DNA from: Fratercula arctica
Lineage: Eukaryota > Chordata > Aves > Charadriiformes > Alcidae
Direction: 5' to 3'
Length of the DNA: 64,000 nt
Assembly: GCA_947846985.1 (NCBI GenBank)
Contig: CANTUZ010000007.1
Location: forward strand, 29,702,355-29,766,354
In this document: positions 51,736 to 62,945 of the stretch, one piece after another
How the letters are laid out: each line of letters starts with the position of its first letter
Numbering within the stretch: position 1 is the stretch's first letter
Program-made: the position numbers and the translations under genes
Notes under the pieces: generated by a model
Told to the model about the DNA's origin: nothing
The model's database searches: none
What the model saw: only the letters and a program-made list of their open reading frames with translations

Positions 51736-52860
51736 CCCAGTTTATACTGCAAGTAGTTATCTCAACTGAGACAAAAATCATTGTTTTTCCATCTGGACAT
51801 TTTTTTTTTTCTCTGAACTACTTTACTATCTGCCTTAGCTGTCCCTTCTACCACCTCCTACTATCAGTATTATGACACCTTTCTGCCCAGTCTAGACTGA
51901 GAGCTAGTTCTCATTCTAAATGCTTTTTCATTAATTTTTAAATCATATCTAATTAGCTTCTTTCTCCCTAGCCTTGTTCATAGTAAACACTGATAATAAT
52001 TTGCCATTTGAACCCTTAATGTCATCCTATCCATGGTCAGCTTTGGGCATCTCAGCAGAGAAACACAATCTTTTATAATGCTATGCACAATTTATTTGGG
52101 TTAACAGCAAGATGTCTTGCATGACTGTTTCCTGGAAACCCTTTTTCTAGGGGAGGTGTGGGGGAAACAACTTCATGTAATGTTAAAGCACCACTACTTT
52201 TAAATAATTCAATATTTGTAAACTTCTATCAGAGCAACTCTTGGTCAATTACTAGTGCTATTGCATTGGCTGTTGCAACTCACTTTCTAAACAAGGAAAC
52301 AATATGTGCAATTCAAAAGCTATCCAAAAGACAAGTTTGGACCTTCCTTTCAAAAAATAAAAATAAAAATACTGCTTTCCTTAGAACGTCTCTTAGAACT
52401 TATCCTCCACATACTTTTAAGTGTTACAAGAAGAATGCAGAGGTTACATAAAATTGTTGTCTAGAGTTCATGCATTTGAGACAGTAGTTGAATCACAGAC
52501 ACCTTGAAAGTTTTGAAGTTGCAGTACCATGAATCACTTATAAAGAAGTTATTTTCTATTAAGGCACATTTTGAGAAAATGCAGGCAGGCAAAAAAGTAC
52601 CTGAATGCTAATTTCTGCGCTAATTGAAGTGCTCTGTTGTATTAAAGAAATCAAATCCTGTGTTATGAAACTTCCAAGAAATGCTGAAGCCAGAACACAA
52701 TAACTTTTTAATGATATTTTGCTTTCTTCTATTTTAAAAGGATTTTTAGAAAGAGGCAGGAGATTAAAGAAACATGAAAGTCTGTCATAGATTTAAAAGA
52801 CTTTATCATTAATTATCTCCTTTGCAAAAGAAACTGAGTAGAACAATTACACAGCAACTT

Positions 52861-52908
52861 TTCCCCCATACTTTGAGAGGGGCTTTCCCCCCATACTTTG
52901 AGAGGGGC
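52861..52908. repeat. Tandem duplication, two copies of about 24 bp
   Basis: TTCCCCCATACTTTGAGAGG occurs at 52861 and again at 52885. Copies differ by one extra C and are separated by one base. The near-identity implies a recent event. Confidence 0.92.
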
Positions 52909-54908
52909 AGTAAGCTAAGTGTAACAAAGTAAGGAAATAGTCTAACACATGAGTATTACCTTCCCAAATCAGATACAGAGCTGCTGACACTGTGTTAAAA
53001 ACTTATAAAGTATTCCTCTGAATTTGTAGTGAGAAGTTGATTCTTTTTTAGAATAAAAATCTAACCCGTCTAATCAATCTTCTCGCAAAATAAGCCTGGC
53101 TTCACACAGACAATAAGCACATTTTAGCTAAACTTTTTTAAAAAGTGAAATGTAACTGAAGAACTTTCTCTTCATTGCACAGCTTGTCAATTTGCTATTA
53201 CTTTCTCTAAAATATAAAGCAACACATTTCACTGCTGCTGCACGCACACTAAAGCATCATCCTTTGTGCTTCTACAAAGTGACTTGCATATCTTATCATC
53301 TCCCACTCCCTTGCCATCCTCCAAATATGTTGCCCTGCCCATCATCTTCATTTCTGGTGCTTCCCATAATTCCCCACAACACTATCATTTTAGCCCTGCC
53401 AGACTCATCATGTTCAGAAGGTAAGACATTTTCATCTACTGCCGTTTCCACACTTTTCTGTGTGCTGGTTATAAAAGGAAGGAAAAGGTCAACATGCATC
53501 AGAAGCCAAAATACATTTGTATCTTCAAAGCATACCCCAAAAACCAGCACAGATAACACATGGGAAGATCATTTTAGGAGAAAAGGCAAGTAACATCATC
53601 CTGTGTGCCTGCTACCCTCCCTCCTAGTATTTCAGTGTTACCCAGGAAAGAATTCTCAGGCACCACTACTCTTCCCATCCTTTTTTATCTCCCTATCCTT
53701 ACCCAGTGACAGATGGATTTTTGTATATGCTACATTCCCTGCCTGCTCACCAGAATCCTGCATTTCTACTATTTTTTCCTCCCTCTTCTGATACGATCAC
53801 TTTTGGTATTAACATTTTAAAAACTCCCAATGGAATAACATCTGGACATTACTATTCCAAACGGTGTCTGGCTGTCATAAACCACATCTTGTTTTTACAG
53901 ATACTTTCCAAGGTATGAGAAATTGCTGGCTTATTTAGAGACAGTGGATCCATAACTCAAAAAGTATTTCTCTTGCAAGCCTGACCAACAGGCATGCAAG
54001 AGAAAAATGCAATTAATTCATTCAGGAGGCCTGTCTATAGGGCTGTGATTTTACCAGTTATTTTGGTTGCAGGATGTACACTACAAGAATTCAGAACTTT
54101 CAGTCCATATCAGTGTGCGTTCATCCACATCACTTTTCTGTCCCTTATGTGGCAAAAGAAGGTATTCAGAGACACTTGAATCAACATGTAATTGGTTTTC
54201 TTATTTTTTTCCTACTTAAAAAAAAGAAAAAAAAAATTGTATTTGAAGTTATTTGCACAACTCTTGGTGAAACCTGGCTCTGTGTCAGACTATCTCATCT
54301 CACGTTAGATCTTTAGACAAGGCCTTACGCCCTATACTACTTTTGGTACAGAGCTGTAGCTGGTATTTTAGATGAGCTCCCACTTGTGTGATACAAATAT
54401 GCTATCATTCTGCTGATCTGTTACATTCTGTTTCTGAACACAGAATCCAAAAATAAACTCACAAAACAAGACTGCTATTGTGGTGATCTGAACTGTTGCT
54501 CACTCAAACCCAGGGACTCCTGATTTTGCCATTTCCTACTTTTGTTCTTTTCCTAGAATAACAGCACATTTCTCTCAGATACATTAACTAGCATTTCAAC
54601 GTTTCTCTATTTTGCCACATTTTGTCTGAAGCCCCGGATTTTTTATTATTTTCCAGTCCCACTGTTATTTATTTAATACGCTGTTATTCATTCCCCAGAC
54701 GCTCATTTAAAATGCCAAATAAAAGACTGCATCTTACTAGATGCTTCTGTTTAGCTACCTAAAAAAAACAAATTACACATGTAGAACTGTCTGCTCTCAG
54801 TATAACCTAGGAATTTAAAAGTTTTAAAGAGCTTACTACAAACTTTGCAGTAAATTCTTGAAAATTTTTAAATTCCCAGGCAACACTGAGATATGTTGGT
54901 TTTGGTGG

Positions 54909-54926
54909 TTTTTTTTTTTTTTTTTT
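54909..54926. repeat. T18 homopolymer
   Basis: Follows GGTTTTGGTGG. No retroelement body is recognised beside it. Confidence 0.85.
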
Positions 54927-55982
54927 AGGCAGCTAATCAGAAGTGTCCAGTGGGATGCAGTTTTCTGAAAGAGATTTTGATGTCTTTGTTCCTAATTAGT
55001 ACCCACACTGCCAGCCACAACTACTTCAGGCTGTAAGCAATTTAAAAGAGCTAAAATAAGGCAGTGCTTTATTTTTGTTAAGTTGCTAGTAAGTACTGAT
55101 ATCAGTGAATATTAGCTATCAAGTCAAACAAGTCTGGCCTATATAGTCTATATTCTTCCAGTCAGTAATGAGGATGTCAGATTGGCTGCTGACATTTTCA
55201 GCTTCCCACATAAAAACCCAACAGGTTTAGGATAAGTTCCTTTCTTGTTCTAAACTCTCTACCTAAGTAAAGTGAAATGAAAGTAATCCTTTATTTAGCA
55301 ATCACATTCTTACACACCACATGTTTACACGTTATTTTTTTTGTTCCCTAATTTCAACTCTCCTATCATTTGCTAGAAAGGGTAAAAGCAAGAAAAATAT
55401 GAAATATCTGCTCTTACAAGGCCCCTGGCACTGCTATCCTTGTATTCATGCATGTCTTGGACTTTCTCCTGCCCAGATATTATGCCCACCCAAACATTAC
55501 AAAGCTGCTTTGACAAATGAACTCTTTCATTCTCGAATAGCTCATCAGTATAAAGATGAGCATCACATCAGCTTCTGGGCTAAGTTCTACTGCCCGAATC
55601 TAGCAGTCATGCAAGAGGGAGACATAAACCAATGCAAAATACTGTTGCACTTGGCACTGTCACGTTGATGGCACTAAGAACACATCTTTAATGGTCCAAG
55701 ATGACTGTTAGCCAAAGTGTACAAACACTCTGCTGGTGGAGAGTCTATGAAGACATGCATGTTTCATCATATTATTACACAAATACACATACATAAACAG
55801 CTTTCCACGAAGTGAAGATATGATACACTAGAATGCACTCACATGTATAGATTAACATTTCCAGACAGGTATCTGCAGTGTACCACTAGTGCGGTACATA
55901 GCTTCATATTTCTAATGGGTTGATGAGGACTGGCAACATTTGTGGGAAAACAGTAACACAGACAGTAACATAAAAGTAAGAA

Positions 55983-55990
55983 ACTCACCT
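55983..55990 (-). other. Splice donor of the first coding exon
   Basis: The minus strand reads AAG then GTGAGT, close to the consensus donor, with the cut after 55989. It lies in phase 0 after Lys180, exactly where family similarity stops. Confidence 0.93.
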
Positions 55991-56528
55991 TAAGGAGTTC
56001 ATAATGTTGAATACCATTCACACCAATGTCCGGATCAATGGCAGATGGGACAGAATAGCGAGAATTAATTGCTGTGTTTTCAGGGATAGAGATGTTAATA
56101 ACTGTTGAGGGGAAGAGGGGGGCATTGTCATTTATATCCTCTATTAGGAATCTGATCTTGACCAGTCTGAAAACTTCATCGGGCAAAACAGCAACCTCCA
56201 CCTCATAAAAGCAGCGATTCTCACTAAAGATGCCAGAGCACAGCTTCTCTCGGTCTATGCGGTTTGCAGTTGTGAATATCTCACCAGTGTTCTCCTCCAC
56301 TCGTACTAATGGTACATCACCAGTCTTATACACAAGCTTGAACTGTAGTGGTGAGGAAAGGGGCACATCCGGGTGGAGCGTTAGGTTCAGATCCTTGAGC
56401 AAATTGCCAATGAGGACATTTTCAGGCAGTTCTTCCCGCACGGTGTAATTCTTCTCCTGTGCGCCAGATTGATATACAATACAGGCTAATAAGACTGCCA
56501 AGAGGTAGGTTCCAGACAGCAAGTCCAT
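55989..56528 (-). CDS. PCDH11X: Protocadherin-11, first coding exon (residues 1-180)
   Basis: This exon encodes the N-terminus of a delta-1 protocadherin, a calcium-dependent homophilic adhesion receptor of neurons. Residues 1-23 form a signal peptide: MDLLSG followed by a hydrophobic core ending near SGA, before QEKNY. EC1 follows, with DRE at about 92-94 and the calcium-binding linker DINDNAP at 131-137. EC2 then begins with SIPEN and DPDIGVNG. The text matches the PCDH11X N-terminus as I remember it almost word for word. I chose the ATG at 56528 because it starts the signal peptide and has G at -3 and G at +4. The exon ends AAG before the donor GTGAGT, in phase 0 at Lys180. Reading on into the intron gives a non-cadherin tail, so the longer open frame there is not real coding sequence. 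The frame joins the exon starting at 26651. A bird may have a single PCDH11 gene, so the X suffix follows mammalian naming only. Confidence 0.96.
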
Positions 56529-56572
56529 CTCCAGAGTGACTAATGAGTATTCATGTAGAACACCAAGAGTAG
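56529..56572 (-). other. PCDH11X: 5' UTR segment and splice acceptor of the first coding exon
   Basis: On the minus strand a long pyrimidine tract (T9 then CTCTCTTTACC and TTTTTCCAG) ends in an AG at 56574-56573, a strong acceptor. This leaves 44 nt of leader before the ATG. At least one upstream non-coding exon must therefore lie beyond the right edge of the window or unrecognised within 56573-64000. The leader carries a four-codon upstream ORF, annotated separately. Confidence 0.8.
56540..56554 (-). promoter_or_regulatory. Micro upstream ORF in the PCDH11X leader
   Basis: The leader contains ATG AAT ACT CAT TAG (MNTH then stop). It ends 11 nt before the main ATG and is out of frame with it. 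Such minimal uORFs can lower or condition translation of the main frame. That role is inferred, and only the sequence is seen here. Confidence 0.55.
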
Positions 56573-57145
56573 CTGGAAAAAGGTAAAGAGAGAAAAAAAA
56601 AATTCTTTAAGGTTTACAGAATACTGTGTTCTTAAAAGTGAGGGAGACATTAAAGGAGTACCTTTCCTATAGCAAATAACGTGAACTGTTTGAAAACCCT
56701 ATTAGGAAAGTGATATTTGACTTAACAATCCTTCATAAAATGTATAAAATTTCTTGCACAATTTTTTACTTAAAACTGTTTATTAAACACTATGGTAAGA
56801 ATCTTACAACTAGATCAGAGTGAATCAACAAATAAATACAAAAATCCCTATTTCCAGCATGAGATTTTCCTTTGCTGCTTAAGAAAACCTCTTTCTTTGA
56901 GCCCTCTGCCATATTGTCCCCATTTTATTGTTTACAAAGAAAAAAGTAGGCAAGAAGTTTGCAAGCAACCATCTGCTGAGAACCACATCTTTTCACACCT
57001 CTTGCTCAGAGACGGGAAACCAACAACACTTGTCTTAATTCCCCCTTAAGTTCTGCACTGACAAAATTATATACTATTTGTTAACAGCAAAGACATCTGG
57101 CTATCTTTAATACAGGAACTTAAACTGGCAAGAAAATGTTATCAC

Positions 57146-57862
57146 CGAATCACAGAACGGTAGGAGTTGGAAGGGACCACTGGAGACCATCTAATCCAAC
57201 CTCCCCTGCCAAAGCAGGTTCACCTAGCAGGTTGCGTCCAGGAAGCTTTTGAATATCTCCAGAGGAGACTCCACAACCTCGCTGAGCAACCTGTTCCAGT
57301 GCTCTGTCACCCTCAAAGCAAAGTTTTTCCTCAGGTTGAGATGGAACTTCCTGTGTTCCAGTGTGTGCCTCTTCCCGCCTGTCCTGTCACCAGGCTCAAC
57401 TGAAAAGAGTCCATTCCCATCCTCCTGACACACACCCTTTAGATGTTTATAAGCATTGATAAGATCCCCTCTCAGTCTTCTCCAGGCTAAAGAGACCCAG
57501 GTCTCTCAGCCTTTTCTCAAAAAGAGGTGCTCCATTCCCTTGATCATCTTTGTAGCCCTCCGCTGGACTCTCTCCAGTAGTTCCTTGTCTTTCTTGAACT
57601 GGGTGGCCCAGAACTGGACACAATACTCCAGATGTGGCCTCACCAGAGCAGCGGAGAGGGGGAGGATGACCTCCCTTGACCTGCTGACCCCTTTATAATG
57701 CGCTCCAGGATACCACTGGCCTTCTTGACTACAAGGGCACGTTGCTGGCTCATGGGCAACTTGTCCACCAGGACTCCTAGGTCCTTCTCTGCAGAGCTGC
57801 TTTCCAGCAGGTCAGCCCCCTAACCCGTACTGGTGCATGGGGTTATTCCTCACTAGGTGTGA
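57146..57862 (-). mobile_element. CR1 LINE, 5'-truncated
   Basis: The minus strand begins in the RT region (NPMHQY-like, then [16 protein letters not shown] with lesions). It runs through a shifted frame and ends with the RT C-terminal frame (KFHLNLRKNFA, TEHWNRLLSEVVESPLEIFK) and CR1 3' DNA (GGTCCCTTCC-type, CCTACCGTTCTGTGATTCGG). Several frame breaks are present. It lies about 600 bp upstream of the first coding exon, on the same strand as the gene. Confidence 0.93.
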
Positions 57863-58260
57863 TGTCTATTATCTAGATGGAGTCTGGTGAACTCCAGCCA
57901 ACAACGGATGGAAAGCCATTTAACACAGGGACAGTAATAAAGCAGTCCCTTTTTTTAAGATTAAAAGATCTGATTTGATCTTTGGAAGTAAACATAAATA
58001 CTAGTACTCAATTCACTGAAATTTGGGTTATGTGTCTAAAAAGCAGTGCACAAATTCCAACACAGAAGGAGAACAGCAAAACATCAGAAGTTTTTGTTGT
58101 AGAACTAAAGCTAAAAGATTTTTCCTGGCAGGAAGGGTTAATCCGTAACTCTCTTAATTCCTCAACTGCCCGCCATATTGCCAGATAATCTCTCTCCATT
58201 TGGATGTTTGTCATTGGTTTCTAAGACACTTGAGATTTCTTTTGCTTTCCTTGATTTTAA

Positions 58261-58281
58261 GGGGGGGGGGGGGGGGGGGGG
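58261..58281. repeat. Uninterrupted run of 21 G
   Basis: Twenty-one consecutive G lie on the plus strand, preceded by TTTTAA and followed by TAAGAAAAG. Its exact length may be an assembly or sequencing uncertainty. Confidence 0.9.
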
Positions 58282-60077
58282 TAAGAAAAGAAAAAAAAAG
58301 TAAAAAAGATAGGCTATGCAGCAATATATTCCCGTCTGGTATGTGACAACATTTAATACATCTCCTAGAGAATGAACCATAAGAGATTTCATGTAATTTT
58401 AAATCCGGTGATGTCTGCTCATATATAAACTACGTACTCTGAGATACCAATACCTTTAAAGTGACATACAGATTTAATCTGGGCTGAAGAAAGGAAAGCT
58501 TTGTAGTTTTCAACCTAGTTTCCGAATAACGATATATTCTCATCTCAAGATTGTTAACAACCTCAAGAAAAACAGAAGTAGAATGGGATGACTTATAGGT
58601 ACATACAGGTATCTATGTACCTACTGTCTTCAGCTGAGAACTTTTAGAGAAAAAACACACTATTGAACTCCGTGTATAGAATATGCTGCTTTGCCTAATC
58701 TTTACATAATTCTGCACTTCCAGAACTTAGGATAATCTAGGACAGCATTTCTATAAGGTAGATGTTTAAGAGTTCCATCCAAAATGATTTTTTTAATTAA
58801 TGAAGTTTTAGCTCCTACCAACTTAGCATCTGTTTCAAATATACCTGTACTAACTCATCTACATTCTTTTCATTGTGCAGGTAAAAATGTAATTTTTTTC
58901 CTGCCTTTTCTGATTTTATTCTCCTTGTCATAGCATAGATTGATTTACTCCTGCAGACCAAGTTGCAGTGGTTGAAGAAATTACTCACACCAGTAATTGT
59001 CTTCACCCATTAGTTACTGCCTTTCAGAAGTAACACTTTCAGGACAATTTAAATTAAAACATTTCACTTTGCAGTGAAACAGATTAGGAACACTTAATAT
59101 TGCTAGTCCAATTCAACTCTGCAACCTGTTTTTGATTGGGAATAAGTAACAGATAAAGAACGTTCCAACCAGATCTGCAAGATGTATCTTTCCATGTCAG
59201 CATGACTTAACTGTAAAGCATTTTCTGGCTTTACGGTTATATAAAAGGAGCAACATGAAATAAAAATCCAATCCTGCAAGTCTTCACTTATGAAAAAAGG
59301 CATTTCTCACTGGAGTAATTCAACTAACCTGAATGAGATTGCTGACACGGGTGAGAACCGGATATGCAGTTTATGTGGCATAGTTACTGAATTACCTATG
59401 GTATTTTAGTAATTCACTGGCTTATTTGCAGTACTTTAGTAATTCAGTATGAGGCACAATATAACACTAAACAGGCATTGAGGAGTGGAGAAAGAGTATA
59501 GTATAAACTGCCACTTTATAAGTCCATTATAATATTAAACTCTAAATATGTAAATAAGGAAGTCATCAACAGATACTGATTATCATTAATGGTAACACTA
59601 TGGTAGCAGCATGAGTTTCATGAAAGAACAGTGGTGACATTGTACAAGTGTATTAGTTTGACTATTATGATTTTATTTATTAACTGTCTTTTATTTCTGT
59701 AAATACATCTCTAGCAACTCTCACCTCACTAAAGTAATTGCCCGTGTACATTCAACCTGCAGAAAGCTCTTATTTCTGGAAAGTACATTTTTTGTATCCA
59801 TTATTATTAAAATACATACATTTATATTGTTACCATGCAAAACAGCAATAAAAATGTATGAATTACAATGAAGAGTTTATATGTAAGTGTTTGCCTCAAA
59901 ACAAAATTTCAAAATGGTTGCATGTTCCATGCAGACTGGAAAGCACTATTCTGCCACCTTTTCTTCTCTAAGAGAAGTTAAACTGAAAAATAATAGAACA
60001 GGGGAGAAAACTTCACATCCTGATGTTTACAGAGTAATATTTTAAAATTTACGGTTCCATTTCTGACAGGAGGAAAT

Positions 60078-60102
60078 TAAAACAAACAAACAAACAAAAA
60101 AA
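60078..60102. repeat. AAAC microsatellite, short
   Basis: About four AAAC units end in an A run. Confidence 0.8.
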
Positions 60103-62835
60103 CTCCACCCAACCATAAATATAAAACACATTCCAGTCTCTATCCTGAATTATTGTGTGACAACATTGATGTAAGGATTGCCTATAAATTATATACGTAG
60201 AGTCATGCATATATATCTTCCAAATAAATAATCTTATGCTATAAAAATCTTTCTATTACTAACAAGGCTATTAATGCCACACTGCTCCTCTCTCTCTGGT
60301 TTTGAAGACACAAAGAATTTAGTCACACTCAAAACAAAACTTTGTGTTTTATTTATCAAGCTTTACAAAGCAATTTGAGGATGAGTAAACAAATCGAACG
60401 GTTTAAAAAGTTCATCTAAAGCTTTCCCAAAACAATTCTGAAAGTTGTGATAGTACCAGTAGATAACTTATATTAAAAATACTTGATAAGAATTCCTATA
60501 ACCCCAGTTATACCTGCAGTGGAGTTTCTAGGGCTTATAAAATAAAAACAGCAGGACTCAAAGACATTTAACAGGAAAACTGCGAGGTGGAACTTCTTAG
60601 CATTACATTACTATGTATATTTTTATTTACTTTTCTAAAATGAAACAAAGTTTGAACCATTCTATTAAAAATAATTTGTCTTGCATTAAAAAATACATTA
60701 AAACATGGAAATAATAGAACACCATTATTATACACCACGTTAGATAAATGTTAACATGACTTTTTGTAATGTCTTTTACTGACATAGATTTTCCCGAACT
60801 ACTAAAGAATAAAGACACATAATAGGTAGTGTTATGAGTTTTAACAGAAAACTAGTCTCAACAACCAACAATTACTTATCATTCTTGAACTTCTGTAGAA
60901 TACGCTATTTTTAAATCATCATTACCTGTCTTTCTAAACAATTACAGGAACAGTTTTGAACCTTTACAAACTGTTCTATTACTGTATACCTTCAAGGGGA
61001 AAAAACCCAATATGACATAAGTTTTCTACTTAGATATACAGTGGAACATCTTATGCCATACGGAAAGTGTTGTTCTTAAAGCAACCTATTTCTACAGTCA
61101 TAGCTGTATATTGTCTGTCATTTGTGCCATAGCACTGGTAGGAATACTATGACAACAGCAATGCAAAGAAAAAGAGCATTAAGTACTTTCTAGCAACAAA
61201 GCATCATCCTGAAAGACTTTTACGAAATCAGACTATTTCTAATGACATACAGTATTTAACATGTCTCTCGTATTTGTCTACATATCATTAACATACATAC
61301 CACAAAAACGGGAAAACAATATTAATAAAAATCCAAAAGTGAAAGGAAAGCCTAAAAAACTGCAAATGGAAATGGCAGTCTCAGACAAAACAGGACATTA
61401 AGAGAAATTGTCAAAAGAGAGCATGAATTGTAACAGATGGTGGAAAAAGTTAGAGATGAACTAAGACAGACAGACAAGATAAAAATACAAAGAGGAAAAA
61501 ATAAAGGAACCAAATAGAAAGGCAGTCACAGTACAGCCTGTGGAAACAGGCTTTCTTGATGACTGGAGTACAGAGGCAAAATAAAAAAAACCAAAAGTAT
61601 GGAAGGTTAAATACAGTAATCCAACTCTAAAGGACCTTTCATAAGATCCATCACTCCCTAACACTTTTAAGGTGGTAACAAAATTTAAGAACAAATAAAA
61701 TTGTTTAACAGAAGGTAACATTAAGCTTGCCAAGCCATTTTCCCAGCTTTCAAAAGAACACATTGATGCCTGTACTGCTAACTTCTGTAACTAGTAAGGC
61801 AAATGGCCCAGATGGACAGGATGGAGGGTAGGAGGGGAAAAAAACAATTAGAGATTTGCTCTCTTTCATATGAGTATCTATGCACTTAAATATACCTGCT
61901 TTTTTGTCCAATATACTAAATATTAATGTCATAATTTAAATATTATCATTGTTCATTATTATCTTAATTTAGCAGCTGTCAAATCATACCTTGAAAAGTT
62001 GACAGAATATAAAAGCTTTAACTACCTAATGGAGTATGATGCAAAGGTAGAAACTAAATCTGTTCTTTATACACAAGGCCCTACTTGGTTCCACCTCAGT
62101 CAGAATTCTTGCAGCTTATTACAGGACTTGACTGCTATTTCTTACTTAAGAGGATCACAGAAAAGCAGTAAATGCAGTAAAGAGTCCAAGTGCCCACTTC
62201 AGATGAAAAAGCAACACTATTTCTTGATACCTGGGTTATGTTTTGACTTAGAGCACGAATAAATACGCTGTGGTAACATTTTGTAACTGCTATATCAAAT
62301 TTTAAGAAAAAAGTGTTATAGACTTTTAAAAACTTAGGAATATTACATTGAAGTCCAAAACTACATCAATATCCAAATATTGAAACCATAACAGAGAAGA
62401 AATCCTGAAATATATCACTCACATTCTTATCTTCATATTCCTGAACCTATTTTAATTACATGGACAAATTTAGCTGGTACACCACATTTTTTCAATATAA
62501 TACCCCTTTCATTTGCTGCTAATCCACCATGGGCTACTTAAATAGGAGTATTTCAACCCCTGTCTTAAAACAGCGTTTCTTAGAGCAAAAGATTCCCGTG
62601 ACATGGGCTCTATTTGTCAGTCAATAGCATGATTATAATGTTATTTAACTGAAGAGTGAGTTATTTACAACTATTCTGGTTTACAAAGGCTCCCTCTAAA
62701 GTGTCCATTGATAATTAAGCAGTCTATGCTATATGCCAGAGGTTCTGAATTTATGAATCATGTTGATATGGATTTCAACTTTATGCTGCAGACCTCAGAT
62801 GCTGAATTGTTAGGGAGGATCTTTTCTGGTACTGC

Positions 62836-62945
62836 AGATTTTTAGTGTTAGGTGTTTTGGTTGTTTGGGGGTTTTTTTGTTTGTTTGTGTTTTTCTGTAG
62901 TTTTTTTTTATTGTTGTTTTTTGGTGGGGTTTGTGTTTTGGTTTC
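62836..62945. repeat. G/T-rich low-complexity tract
   Basis: About 100 bases almost free of A and C on the plus strand, with TTTG, TTGTTG and GGTGGGG units. Confidence 0.8.

Larger units (their letters stand above)
26652..55988 (-). other. PCDH11X intron between the two coding exons (29.3 kb)
   Basis: The intron runs from GTGAGT at 55988 to TAG at 26652. It is AT-rich throughout, with scattered stop codons in all frames and no open frame resembling a known protein. Identified contents are listed separately: repeats, a solo LTR, two CR1 copies and a possible SINE. Confidence 0.9.
51736..55988. other. Intronic DNA up to the first coding exon donor
   Basis: Only the 24-bp tandem duplication and a T18 run were noticed. 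A plus-strand 133-codon frame at 53192-53593 has no family signature. Confidence 0.6.

Noticed and set aside
53192..53593. 133-codon plus-strand open frame
   Set aside because: It has no recognisable domain and ordinary intronic composition. Its minus-strand overlap is equally open, as expected by chance.
55321..55668. 115-codon plus-strand open frame near the first coding exon
   Set aside because: It lies on the opposite strand with no motifs or splice support, so it is probably chance.
55839..55988. Continuation of the first coding exon frame beyond residue 180
   Set aside because: A consensus GTGAGT donor lies exactly where cadherin similarity stops. The next residues ([10 protein letters not shown]) are not EC2, and the correct EC2 text resumes at 26651.
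56230..56448. 72-codon plus-strand frame inside the first coding exon
   Set aside because: It is the antisense shadow of EC1.
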